From contig JBIITN010000027.1 in the NCBI GenBank assembly GCA_044340485.1, forward strand, positions 1-23,005: a DNA stretch of 23,005 nucleotides, given 5' to 3'. A program made the position numbers and the translations under genes. Shown here piece after piece: positions 6,662 to 13,960 of the stretch. Each line of letters opens with the position of its first letter. Position 1 is the first letter of the stretch. The notes under the pieces are model-generated. The model ran no database searches and had not been told where the DNA came from. It saw only the letters and a list, made by a program, of their open reading frames with translations. Source of the stretch: UBA2093 sp044340485. Lineage in GTDB: Bacteria; Actinomycetota; Acidimicrobiia; Acidimicrobiales; Ilumatobacteraceae.

Positions 6662-7423
6662 GTGAGTGAACTGCTGAAAATCAACAACCTCCACGCCCGT
6701 CCTGTCGCAGATGACGACGTCGTCGCTGAAGACATCCTTCGTGGATTGGATCTCACCATCAACGAAGGTGAGATCCACACCATCATGGGCCCAAATGGCT
6801 GTGGCAAGTCCACGCTTGCAAGCACACTTCTTGCCTCGCCCGAATATGAGGTCACCGAAGGCGATGTGTTCTTAAAGGGCGAAAACATCACCGATTGGTC
6901 AACTGATGTGCGTGCAAAGGCTGGAATGTTCTTAGCGTTCCAATACCCACAAGAAATCGCTGGTGTCTCAGTGATTCAATTCTTACGTCAATCATTGTCT
7001 GCGCGTAAAGGAATCGACTTATCGGTACTTGAGTTGCGTTTGGCAGCAATGGACTGGATGAAGCGTCTCGGTATGGATTCATCTTTTGTTGATCGATACC
7101 TCAATGAAGGATTCTCCGGCGGAGAGAAAAAACGCAATGAGATTATGCAGATGGCATTGCTAGAGCCCGAGATTGCCATTCTCGACGAAACCGACTCAGG
7201 TCTCGACATCGATGCGTTACGCATTGTTGCAAAAGGCATTCGCGAAGTCCGTATAGATCGACCACAGCTTGGCATTCTTCTCATCACGCACTATCAACGC
7301 CTTCTTGACGAGTTGAACCCCGATTTTGTTCACATCATGATCGACGGAAAGATCGTGCGCTCAGGTGGCATGGAAGTTGCCGAAGAACTTGAGCGCAACG
7401 GCTACGAGGCGTACAAGAGCTGA
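6662..7423 (+). CDS. sufC: Fe-S cluster assembly ATPase SufC (second copy)
   Basis: 253 residues, ABC-type ATPase of the SUF scaffold. Walker A GPNGCGKST (43-51), Q-loop AFQYPQEIAGV (Gln94), signature FSGGEKKRNE (151-160), Walker B IAILDETDSGLD (171-182) and switch His210 in LLITHY are all intact. The Q-loop PxEIxGV and FSGGEKKR motifs are diagnostic for SufC rather than a transport ABC protein. It would power SufB-SufD scaffolding. Here it leads an operon with sufS (2-base gap) and sufU but without sufB or sufD, which lie about 14 kb away on the other strand with another sufC. Compared with that copy it has a short insert after residue 14 (around VADDD). GTG start at 6662. Confidence 0.95.
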   Translation: MSELLKINNLHARPVADDDVVAEDILRGLDLTINEGEIHTIMGPNGCGKSTLASTLLASPEYEVTEGDVFLKGENITDWSTDVRAKAGMFLAFQYPQEIAGVSVIQFLRQSLSARKGIDLSVLELRLAAMDWMKRLGMDSSFVDRYLNEGFSGGEKKRNEIMQMALLEPEIAILDETDSGLDIDALRIVAKGIREVRIDRPQLGILLITHYQRLLDELNPDFVHIMIDGKIVRSGGMEVAEELERNGYEAYKS

Positions 7424-7425
7424 TC

Positions 7426-8658
7426 ATGTCATTTGATGCGTCCGTGATTCGTAAGGACTTTCCTGTCCTGCAGCGCTACATCAACGATAAACCACTTGTT
7501 TATCTTGATTCTGCAAACACGTCGCAGAAGCCGCAGAGCGTGATCGATGCAATGACACGATTCTTGGAACATGATTACGCTCCCACCAATCGAAGCGCGT
7601 ATCAGATCGCTGCGCATGCCACAGACCTGTATGAATCCGCACGGATCACTGCACAGCATTTCATCAAAGCGTCAAAACCGCACGAGTTGGTATTCACAAA
7701 GAATGCAACGGAAGCCTTGAACCTCATCGTGCGGGCGTGGGGAGAGAAATTTCTCCGTGCTGGTGATGTTGTCGTCCTCACCCACATGGAACACCACGCC
7801 AACATTGTGCCCTGGCACATGCTCGTGGAAAAGATTGGCATTCAATTGCGGTGGATCCCACTGACTGCAGATGGACAACTCGATCTCACGAACATAGATA
7901 CGTTGCTTGATGGCGCAAAAGTGTTGTCGTTTACGGCAATGTCGAACGTGCTCGGCACTATTACGCCCGCAAAACAGCTGTGTGATGCGGCTCATCGCGC
8001 GGGTGCAATTGCAATAGTCGATGGATGTCAATCCGTTCCCCACTTGCCCACCGACGTTGTCGACATGGGAGCCGATTTCCTCGCATTCAGTAGCCACAAA
8101 CTATGTGGCCCCACTGGTCTTGGCATCTTGTACGGGCGTGAAGAACTCCTTGACGCCATGGATCCATTCATCGGCGGCGGCAACATGATTAGCGATGTCC
8201 GACTTGACGGATTCACATGTGCCGAACTTCCCTACAAATTTGAAGCAGGCACACAGCCAGTTACTGAAGTGATCGGATTTGGCGCTGCTTTGCAGTATCT
8301 ATCGCATCTTGGGATGGACGCAATACGTGAACACGAAGTTGCACTGACGTCGTATGCAATCGACACCCTCACACAGCGATTTGGAGACGACATTGTGATC
8401 CATGGCAGTCGTGACGCCAGTGTGCGTGGTGCAACGATCAGTTTTGCCTACAGAGATCTTCACCCTCACGACGTCAGTCAAATTCTGGATGAATCAAATG
8501 TCTGCGTCCGCGCCGGTCACCACTGTGCAAAACCGCTCATGCGACTACTCGGTGCTGCCGCTACCGTTCGTGCCAGTTTTTACCTGTACAACACGCCTTC
8601 CGAAGTTGATGCCTTGTGCGACGCGCTCGAACAAGCAGGCAATTTCTTTACGTTCTAA
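7426..8658 (+). CDS. sufS: cysteine desulfurase SufS
   Basis: 410 residues, standard size for group II desulfurases. PLP site SSHKLCGPTG (222-231) with Lys225 as Schiff-base lysine; Asp199 in IVDGCQS pairs with the PLP ring nitrogen; MEHHANIVPW (121-130) supplies the stacking His. Catalytic Cys367 lies in VRAGHHCAKPLM, the RxGHHC motif of SufS. It takes sulfur from cysteine as a persulfide and passes it to SufU encoded next. It starts 2 bases after the sufC2 stop, clearly one operon. An 81-base gap with a hairpin separates it from sufU. Confidence 0.96.
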   Translation: MSFDASVIRKDFPVLQRYINDKPLVYLDSANTSQKPQSVIDAMTRFLEHDYAPTNRSAYQIAAHATDLYESARITAQHFIKASKPHELVFTKNATEALNLIVRAWGEKFLRAGDVVVLTHMEHHANIVPWHMLVEKIGIQLRWIPLTADGQLDLTNIDTLLDGAKVLSFTAMSNVLGTITPAKQLCDAAHRAGAIAIVDGCQSVPHLPTDVVDMGADFLAFSSHKLCGPTGLGILYGREELLDAMDPFIGGGNMISDVRLDGFTCAELPYKFEAGTQPVTEVIGFGAALQYLSHLGMDAIREHEVALTSYAIDTLTQRFGDDIVIHGSRDASVRGATISFAYRDLHPHDVSQILDESNVCVRAGHHCAKPLMRLLGAAATVRASFYLYNTPSEVDALCDALEQAGNFFTF

Positions 8659-8694
8659 CTAGCTATCTAAATAATTATCTATCTGACCAACTAT

Positions 8695-8720
8695 CTTTCG
8701 AAGTAGCCGTACCTCGAAAG
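8695..8720 (+). other. hairpin between sufS and sufU
   Basis: CTTTCGA (8695-8701) pairs with TCGAAAG (8714-8720); after one mismatch the stem goes on with GTA/TAC around a GCCG loop. No T-run follows, so it is not a typical terminator. It ends 19 bases before the sufU ATG and could affect RNA processing, stability or the ratio of SufS to SufU. Just upstream the spacer is A/T-rich with repeated CTATCT words (8662-8696). Confidence 0.55.
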
Positions 8721-8739
8721 TCATAACAAGCGAGACACC

Positions 8740-9186
8740 ATGCCCGGATTAGAAGACCTCTACCGAGAAATCATCTTGGATCATTACAAGAGCCCACGCA
8801 ACCGTGGTGAGCTTGAACCACCGGCTATTCGAGCCGAAGGGCACAATCCGTTATGCGGTGACGAGATTCAGGTGTATCTCCAAGTAGAAGACGGCATTGT
8901 CTCAGACGTCAAGATCAGCGGACAAGGTTGTTCCATTAGTCAAAGCTCTGCGTCGATGATGTCTGCTGCAGTCAAAGGCAAAAAGATCGAAGATGTTCGC
9001 GCACTTGTTGCGCGTTTTCGTCACATGATGTCTATTGACGAGGAAAACGACTCGCCCATCGATGATTCGGTTCCGTTGGGTGATCTTGAGGCTCTGCAAG
9101 GAGTGGTGAAGTTCCCCGTGCGCATCAAATGTGCGGTTCTTGCATGGAATGTTCTCACTCAGGCCCTCGACCAGGCAGCTGCCTGA
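8740..9186 (+). CDS. sufU: zinc-dependent sulfurtransferase SufU
   Basis: 148 residues of the IscU/SufU fold. Ligands are visible: Cys39 in NPLCGDE with Asp41, Cys64 in GQGCSIS, and Cys131 in RIKCAVLAW. The stretch between Cys64 and Cys131 includes the insertion (about 80-118) that marks SufU rather than IscU. SufU takes the persulfide from SufS by zinc-ligand swapping and hands sulfur to SufBCD. Third gene of the sufC2-sufS-sufU unit. The ribosome-binding site is weak (AAGCGAG, 8728-8734). It directly precedes the L,D-transpeptidase gene, which has its own candidate promoter. Confidence 0.95.
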   Translation: MPGLEDLYREIILDHYKSPRNRGELEPPAIRAEGHNPLCGDEIQVYLQVEDGIVSDVKISGQGCSISQSSASMMSAAVKGKKIEDVRALVARFRHMMSIDEENDSPIDDSVPLGDLEALQGVVKFPVRIKCAVLAWNVLTQALDQAAA

Positions 9187-9232
9187 CAACGATCACCTAC
9201 ATCGCACACTGATTCTCAGTAGCCTTACACGC

Positions 9233-9850
9233 GTGAAAGTCGTTCGCAATTTCCAACGTCGCGCGATGATCATCCCAACGATTGCAGTTGCAATATCTGT
9301 ACCCGTATTTGGACTACCTGCACAATCGTTGGAAACCTCCCCCACGATGCGTACCACATCCGTCGAGACCGCCATCGCAAACGTGTCCAAAGCGGCATCG
9401 ATCGTGAACCGCCAAGCACCGTTGTCTCTCGTTCGTCGCGGACCAGCCGACGTCGGTTATGTCACCGTGGTACTCGATGAACAAACCACGTACGTGTACT
9501 CGCCATCTCGTCGACTCATCGCAACATTTCCAGTGTCCACTGGTCTTGATGACACAACCCCTGTTGGTTCATACACCGTATTTTCAAAATCTGCCGACAC
9601 CTTCTACACACCGAATCCACGTGAACGCATGCGATGGATGACCCGATTCACCAAAGGACCAAATGGTGGCAACATCGGCTTTCACTCGATTCCCTACATG
9701 ACAACCGATGTGGGCGAAGTGAAGTTCCCCACTCCTGTTGGGCTCGCGCCGTCTTCTCACGGCTGTGTTCGCATGCGCGACGCAGATGCGCAGTGGTTAT
9801 TCGACAACATCTCGTTAGGGACTGTTGTCACCGTGATTCAGTCGAAATAG
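9233..9850 (+). CDS. secreted L,D-transpeptidase (YkuD domain)
   Basis: 205 residues from GTG 9233. The N-terminus is a signal peptide: basic VKVVRNFQRR, a hydrophobic core MIIPTIAVAISVPVFG, and likely cleavage near LPAQS (about 28-32). The YkuD domain covers about 80-205, with TPVGSYTVF, GFHSIPYM and the catalytic SSHGCVRM motif (Cys nucleophile with nearby His and Arg). Such enzymes form 3-3 cross-links in peptidoglycan or attach proteins to it outside the membrane. The start is fixed by the signal peptide; an earlier in-frame ATG lies inside sufU. TAGCCT ends 7 bases before the GTG, a leaderless-type promoter. Convergent with the EamA gene, 3 bases apart. Confidence 0.9.
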   Translation: MKVVRNFQRRAMIIPTIAVAISVPVFGLPAQSLETSPTMRTTSVETAIANVSKAASIVNRQAPLSLVRRGPADVGYVTVVLDEQTTYVYSPSRRLIATFPVSTGLDDTTPVGSYTVFSKSADTFYTPNPRERMRWMTRFTKGPNGGNIGFHSIPYMTTDVGEVKFPTPVGLAPSSHGCVRMRDADAQWLFDNISLGTVVTVIQSK

Positions 9851-9853
9851 CTA

Positions 9854-10747
9854 CTACAACGCGGTAGTTGGAGCACGGCGCAATAAACGGCCTGTGGTGA
9901 CAAGTCGAACTCCGATCACCGCAACAACAAATCCGATGACCGCAAGTGTGGTGAGTTCCTCATCGAACAAGAAGTAGGACTGAATCACAGACAATGCAGG
10001 GGTGAGAAAGAACAAACTGTTCACCTGAGATGCTGCTTGTTTCTTCAACAACTGATTCATTAACAAAATGGCACCTAACGACAACACGCCGACTGCCCAC
10101 AACATGGACAACACCGTGTTGGTGGTGTACTCGACGTCCCAACCCTCATTAAACACGGCCACGATCACCAGCACAGATGCTGCACCCACATATTGCACGG
10201 CGGTACCACGTACGAGTGGAGCGTTTTGTCCGCGAGCACGCTGAAGAAGAGTCCCCGCTGACATTCCAACAATCGCAATGGACATCGATGTCAAAGTAAT
10301 GACGGTGATCCCTGTGTCCTCTCCGATACCGCGCGCAAGAACGACACACACGACACCAGCTAAACCAAGTGCAAGTCCACTCCACTGCACAAGCGTCATC
10401 CGCTCGTGCAACGCAAGATGGCCGACAACGGCGGTGACCACTGGGGGCAAAGCGGCAAGGAGCGCCGCGACGCCAGGAGATAAATCACGAGAAGCTGCAT
10501 AAAACACTCCACCGAGATAACACGCATGCATCAAAATGCCAGCGATAAACAATGGTGTGAGATGTTCACGACGAAGCGACGATTCTCGTAGTACCGAGGC
10601 GATAACAAATAGCATCACCGCCGCCAAAACCATCCGAATCGCAAGAAACGTAAATGGCCCAGCATCACGCGTTCCGTAACGAGCAACGATGAACCCCGTG
10701 CTCCACAGCACGACAAATAACGGCGGGGCTATTTTCTCAATGTTCAC
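9854..10747 (-). CDS. EamA/DMT superfamily permease
   Basis: 297 residues with about ten hydrophobic helices arranged as two EamA repeats (about 5-138 and 150-287). Family hallmarks: WSTGFIVARYG near the N-terminus, the end of the first repeat with a glutamate in ALHERMTLVQWSGLALGLAGVV, and the matching FDEELTTLAVIGFVVAVIGV in the second. Most relatives export amino acids or small metabolites; the substrate is unknown. The GTG start (10747) overlaps the antiporter stop as GTGA, so the two are co-translated. The pairing with a cation antiporter is positional; I see no functional proof. Confidence 0.9.
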   Translation of the reverse strand: MNIEKIAPPLFVVLWSTGFIVARYGTRDAGPFTFLAIRMVLAAVMLFVIASVLRESSLRREHLTPLFIAGILMHACYLGGVFYAASRDLSPGVAALLAALPPVVTAVVGHLALHERMTLVQWSGLALGLAGVVCVVLARGIGEDTGITVITLTSMSIAIVGMSAGTLLQRARGQNAPLVRGTAVQYVGAASVLVIVAVFNEGWDVEYTTNTVLSMLWAVGVLSLGAILLMNQLLKKQAASQVNSLFFLTPALSVIQSYFLFDEELTTLAVIGFVVAVIGVRLVTTGRLLRRAPTTAL

Positions 10748-11862
10748 ACAAGATTTCTAGTGCCGTCATTGGCCAAGGTGGCTCGATGTCGACGCCAGCC
10801 CTGAAACCCCGTGACGCCAAAAGTGATCAGCGTGAGTGGCACCACGATGAGAGCAGCGGTACTCATGAACTCTGTGGCATCGCTGTCGTTGGCACGAAAG
10901 ATGAGATAGGCAACGTACGCAAGGTAGTAGGCCATCAGCAAAAAGCCTTCCCAGCGTTTAATCATGAAACCGTTCCAACAAATAGGGATGAGCACAAACG
11001 CAGACACGATCATCACCGGCAAATCGAGACGAAGTGCTTCGTCAGTAACAGGGATGCCACCCGACGACAGGAATCCCGATAGGCCAAGCACACCAAGCAA
11101 GTTGAAAATATTTGAACCTACGACGTTGCCCACCGCGATATCTCGTTGCCCACGTATGGCAGCGAGCACCGAGGTTGCAAGTTCGGGCAATGATGTTCCA
11201 GCGGCGACCACCGTGAGGCCAATGACTAAGTCACTAACACCGAGGGACTCGGCGATATCAGTTGCTGAATTCACTAACAAATTAGAGCCAAGGACCAACG
11301 CTGCAAGCCCTCCAATAATCAATAAAATCAGCACCCAAAATGGTCGTTCAATGATCTGGTCTTCTAATTCTTCGATGGATTCGCTGTATTCGTCCATCAC
11401 CTTTTTGGTGTCTTTTCGTGCGTTTCTAATTAGCCAAACCGTGTACACGAGCAGAGCAAGAAAGAGAAATATTCCTTCCACACGTCCGATCAAATTGTTC
11501 AGTGCCAGTACGAATACAGCTCCCGACACCACAATCATGACGGGGATGTCGATGCGAATCAGGCGTTGAGTGACAACAAGTCCGCCAACTGTTGCCGAGA
11601 CTCCGAGAATGAAAAGAACGTTGAATATGTTGCTCCCCACCACATTTCCCAAACTCATGTCGGTGTTACCCGACACCGATGCCCCAACACTCACGGCTAA
11701 CTCGGGAGCACTCGTTCCAAATGCAACTACCGTGAGACCAATAACAACCGGCGCAATACCAAGACGTGTAGCAACTGTCGCAGCGCCCTTCACCAAAAGT
11801 TCGGCTCCGCCCACAAGAGCCACGAGTCCAAGTGCAAGAGCGATAAAAGTCCACGCAGTCAT
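10744..11862 (-). CDS. calcium/sodium antiporter, CaCA family (YrbG-like)
   Basis: 372 residues with two inverted alpha repeats. The first has GTSAPELAVSVGA and GNVVGSNIFNVLFILG, the second GTSLPELATSVLAA and GNVVGSNIFNLLGVLG; the Glu in each PEL motif is the cation-binding carboxylate. The repeats are joined by an acidic cytoplasmic loop (RNARKDTKKVMDEYSESIEE). A last hydrophobic helix and a basic tail (GWRRHRATLANDG) make it somewhat longer than minimal YrbG-type proteins. It probably exchanges Ca2+ or another cation for Na+ or H+. TATAGT ends 9 bases upstream of the ATG, a likely promoter. The stop overlaps the EamA start. Confidence 0.93.
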   Translation of the reverse strand: MTAWTFIALALGLVALVGGAELLVKGAATVATRLGIAPVVIGLTVVAFGTSAPELAVSVGASVSGNTDMSLGNVVGSNIFNVLFILGVSATVGGLVVTQRLIRIDIPVMIVVSGAVFVLALNNLIGRVEGIFLFLALLVYTVWLIRNARKDTKKVMDEYSESIEELEDQIIERPFWVLILLIIGGLAALVLGSNLLVNSATDIAESLGVSDLVIGLTVVAAGTSLPELATSVLAAIRGQRDIAVGNVVGSNIFNLLGVLGLSGFLSSGGIPVTDEALRLDLPVMIVSAFVLIPICWNGFMIKRWEGFLLMAYYLAYVAYLIFRANDSDATEFMSTAALIVVPLTLITFGVTGFQGWRRHRATLANDGTRNLV

Positions 11863-11903
11863 AGGTACTCGACTATACGACCAGACCTCTCCAAGACTCT
11901 GGT

Positions 11904-11936
11904 TTGATTCTCGATCTATTCCTGACTAAACTAGTC
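11904..11936 (+). promoter_or_regulatory. promoter of the carbonic anhydrase gene
   Basis: TTGATT (11904-11909), a 17-base spacer and TAAACT (11927-11932) form a good sigma-70-type promoter. An inverted repeat GACTA-AAC-TAGTC (11924-11936) covers the -10 box and may be an operator. A ribosome-binding site GAAAGG (11965-11970) follows, 7 bases before the ATG. Confidence 0.65.
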
Positions 11937-11977
11937 ATAATTGTCAGATTTAAATAATCCCATATGAAAGGCCCACG

Positions 11978-12556
11978 ATGTCCGTTCTTCCTGAAGTCCT
12001 TGCTGCCAATCAGCAATACAGCGCCTCTTTTGGCGACAAGTCACAGCTCGCACTCCCACCTGCTCGTCAGTTCGCCATCCTCACGTGCATGGATGCACGT
12101 CTTGATCCAGCAAAATATGCCGGACTCGCAGAAGGCGATGCGCACGTCATACGAAATGCAGGTGGACGCGCTAGTGATGATGCAATTCGATCGCTGGTTA
12201 TTTCATACAAACTGCTCGGAACAAAAGAATGGTTCGTCATTCATCACACCGATTGCGGAATGGAATTTTTCACAAATGACGTAATGGCCGGACTGCTTGC
12301 CTCAAGTCTTGAAACTGCCGCTCTCGGCGCCAATGGTTTTACCGATGTTGGTAAGGGTCCAGGTTCGCCTGAAGGGCGTTACATCAATTGGCTCACCATC
12401 GCCGATGCATCACACAGTGTTGTTGAAGATGTTCAACGCATCAAGCGTCACCCACTGGTGCCAGGGTCTATCCCCGTGTATGGCTACATCTATGACGTGA
12501 AATCGGGCGCACTGGTGGAAATCCCTGAGGCCACCGCCGCGGGAAAAGCCAACTGA
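11978..12556 (+). CDS. beta-class carbonic anhydrase (Rv1284-like)
   Basis: 192 residues. Zinc ligands and the catalytic dyad are visible: Cys37-x-Asp39-x-Arg41 in LTCMDARLD, and His90/Cys93 in HHTDCGM. EGDAHVIRNAGG and DDAIRSLVIS are also typical. The closest remembered relative is the short mycobacterial beta-CA Rv1284, which shares the AHVIRNAG and LLGT-E/K segments. It interconverts CO2 and bicarbonate in the cytosol. GAAAGG before the ATG is a clear ribosome-binding site. It stands 61 bases upstream of the SbtA-type permease and the SbtB-like regulator, so it likely works with imported bicarbonate. Confidence 0.95.
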   Translation: MSVLPEVLAANQQYSASFGDKSQLALPPARQFAILTCMDARLDPAKYAGLAEGDAHVIRNAGGRASDDAIRSLVISYKLLGTKEWFVIHHTDCGMEFFTNDVMAGLLASSLETAALGANGFTDVGKGPGSPEGRYINWLTIADASHSVVEDVQRIKRHPLVPGSIPVYGYIYDVKSGALVEIPEATAAGKAN

Positions 12557-12617
12557 GCCAACCAATGTCACAGCGTATAACTGCTGTTTAAAACACGTTT
12601 TTGATAACATCTATTAG

Positions 12618-13568
12618 GTGTCAACAGTTCTTGACAACCTCCTGACAGCGCCGGTTATCGCATTTGTTGTTGCTCTGGTAGCCACGCTCGTTCGTTTCGA
12701 TCTGCGGCTACCAGAGTCGCTGTATCCGATCTTGTCCACGTATCTTTTGCTGGCAATCGGAATTAAAGGTGGAAAGTCGCTTGCTGCCGCATCGATGTCG
12801 GACCTAGGGAAACCACTCATTGCAGCAGTGATCATTGGTGTCATCACTCCCCTAGTGGGTTTTGCATTTTCAAAATTCATCGGACGATTAGATGTGGTTA
12901 ATGCCGCTGCAATAGCCGCCCACTACGGATCAGTGTCAGCAGTGACATTTACCGTCGCGCTAGCAAGTCTGGAGTCGCGCAACATCGACTTTGAAGGATT
13001 CATGGCCGGCTTGCTCGCCGTTCTTGAAGTGATTGGCATCGTCGTTGCCTTGTTCCTTGCGCGCGGAAGCACCGACGGTGAAGGCTGGAAGTCTGCGCTG
13101 TCAGAAGTTGTGCGCGGACGAAGCATTGCGCTACTTGTGGCTGGCATTGCGATCGGTGCAATTGTCGGAGAAGAACGACTCGCCCCCACTGACACCCTCT
13201 TTGTTGGACTCTTTTCTGGCGTTCTTGTCTTGTTTCTCATTGAAATGGGAGTTGTAGCGGCAGAAAGATTGCGCGACATCGGCGCTGTTGGTTGGCGCAT
13301 CGTGATCATTGGAGTTGGTGTTCCACTCGTGAACGGCACAATTGGGGCGCTTCTCGGAGCAGCCGCGGGACTCTCTACTGGCGGTATCGCAATTATGGCA
13401 ACCCTCGCAGGGAGTGCGTCATACATCGCTGCCCCAGCAGCGGTTCGACTCGCTCTTCCCAAAGCCAGTCCCGGCCTATACGTCACAACGTCATTGGGTA
13501 TTACCTTCCCATTGAATCTGACCCTCGGTATTCCGTTCTACATTGCCCTTGCACAAGCACTGAGTTAA
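12618..13568 (+). CDS. sbtA: SbtA-family sodium-dependent bicarbonate permease
   Basis: 316 residues, about ten helices in two inverted five-helix halves. SbtA hallmarks: TYLLLAIGIKGG (41-52), AAHYGSVSAVTF (100-111) and the mirror motif TLAGSASYIAAPAAV (262-276); the GSxS repeats form the Na+/HCO3- site in the cyanobacterial protein. It is shorter than cyanobacterial SbtA (about 370), mainly because the cytosolic loop between halves (about 147-165) is small. Expected role: Na+-driven uptake of HCO3-. The start is GTG 12618; TAACAT (12605-12610) ends 7 bases before it, suggesting an own leaderless promoter besides readthrough from the carbonic anhydrase gene. The next gene encodes an SbtB-like PII protein, the classical SbtA partner, which strengthens the call. 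Confidence 0.9.
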   Translation: MSTVLDNLLTAPVIAFVVALVATLVRFDLRLPESLYPILSTYLLLAIGIKGGKSLAAASMSDLGKPLIAAVIIGVITPLVGFAFSKFIGRLDVVNAAAIAAHYGSVSAVTFTVALASLESRNIDFEGFMAGLLAVLEVIGIVVALFLARGSTDGEGWKSALSEVVRGRSIALLVAGIAIGAIVGEERLAPTDTLFVGLFSGVLVLFLIEMGVVAAERLRDIGAVGWRIVIIGVGVPLVNGTIGALLGAAAGLSTGGIAIMATLAGSASYIAAPAAVRLALPKASPGLYVTTSLGITFPLNLTLGIPFYIALAQALS

Positions 13569-13581
13569 CAAAGGACACAAG

Positions 13582-13881
13582 ATGAGCACAGTGATACGAC
13601 AAATGGTGACGATCATCAGTGAACCAGTCATCGAACACAAACTCATTGACGACATTAAAAAATGTGGCGCGAAGGGTTACTCCGTGAGTTCGGTTCGTGG
13701 TGAGGGCATAACCGGCAACAGATCTCTCGACCTCAGCGGCCCAAGCATCAGATTAGAAACTGTTGTGACCGACAAAGTGGCAGAAAAAATTCTTGAAATG
13801 CTGTCACAGAATTACTTCGACACCTACGCGACTGTTGCATGGATCACACCAGTTCATGTAGCCCGCCCGAATCGTTTTTAA
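13582..13881 (+). CDS. sbtB: SbtB-like PII signalling protein
   Basis: 99 residues with PII-like ferredoxin-fold features: a first strand RQMVTIISEPV, helix EHKLIDDIKKCGAKGYSVSSV, then a loop RGEGITGNRSLDLSGPS (39-55) in T-loop position, a strand IRLETVVTD, a helix KVAEKILEMLSQNY and a last strand TVAWITPVHV. SbtB trimers bind adenine nucleotides (AMP/cAMP/ADP/ATP) and gate SbtA. The C-terminal C-G-P-x-G-C redox segment of many cyanobacterial SbtB proteins is missing; the chain ends VARPNRF and has a single Cys (28). It follows sbtA by 13 bases with an AAAGGA ribosome-binding site (13570-13575). The PII fold is probable from sequence, and the SbtB role rests largely on the neighbour. Confidence 0.82.
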   Translation: MSTVIRQMVTIISEPVIEHKLIDDIKKCGAKGYSVSSVRGEGITGNRSLDLSGPSIRLETVVTDKVAEKILEMLSQNYFDTYATVAWITPVHVARPNRF

Positions 13882-13947
13882 CCTGTTTTGTTTTCAAAAA
13901 TTGATCTCAAACCAGCCAGATACTTCTTTGAGTTCTGATTAACAGGT
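13881..13947. terminator. structured convergent intergenic region, possible bidirectional terminator
   Basis: ACCTGTT (13881-13887) is complementary to AACAGGT (13941-13947). Inside lie TTTTG-TTTT-CAAAA (13886-13899) and CTCAAA (13906-13911) with TTTGAG (13927-13932). It separates the 3' ends of sbtB and the photolyase gene. No single GC-rich stem with a T-run is seen, so termination is a guess from position and symmetry. Confidence 0.35.
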
Positions 13948-13960
13948 CTCACAAACGCGT

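Noticed and set aside
8662..8696. CTATCT repeats as CRISPR or phase-variable microsatellite
   Set aside because: Words are short, unevenly spaced and non-coding; no repeat-spacer layout.
9131..9232. Upstream start for the L,D-transpeptidase
   Set aside because: It lies in the sufU gene and would bury the signal peptide behind 34 residues.
9853..9868. ACTAC-AACGCG-GTAGT stem between convergent genes as terminator
   Set aside because: Only 5 bp, partly inside the EamA gene end and without a T-run; too weak to call.
10964..11569. 201-codon plus-strand frame
   Set aside because: Antisense to the CaCA antiporter gene with its duplicated GSNIFN motifs; low-complexity Ser/Thr/Arg composition is typical of a shadow frame.
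12571..12602. ACAGC/GCTGT and AAAAC/GTTTT inverted repeats after the carbonic anhydrase gene as terminator
   Set aside because: Both stems are only 5 bp and AT-rich or widely looped; they may instead belong to the sbtA promoter region.
12923..13486. 187-codon minus-strand frame
   Set aside because: Antisense to the SbtA permease; Pro/Ser/Arg-rich shadow without motifs.
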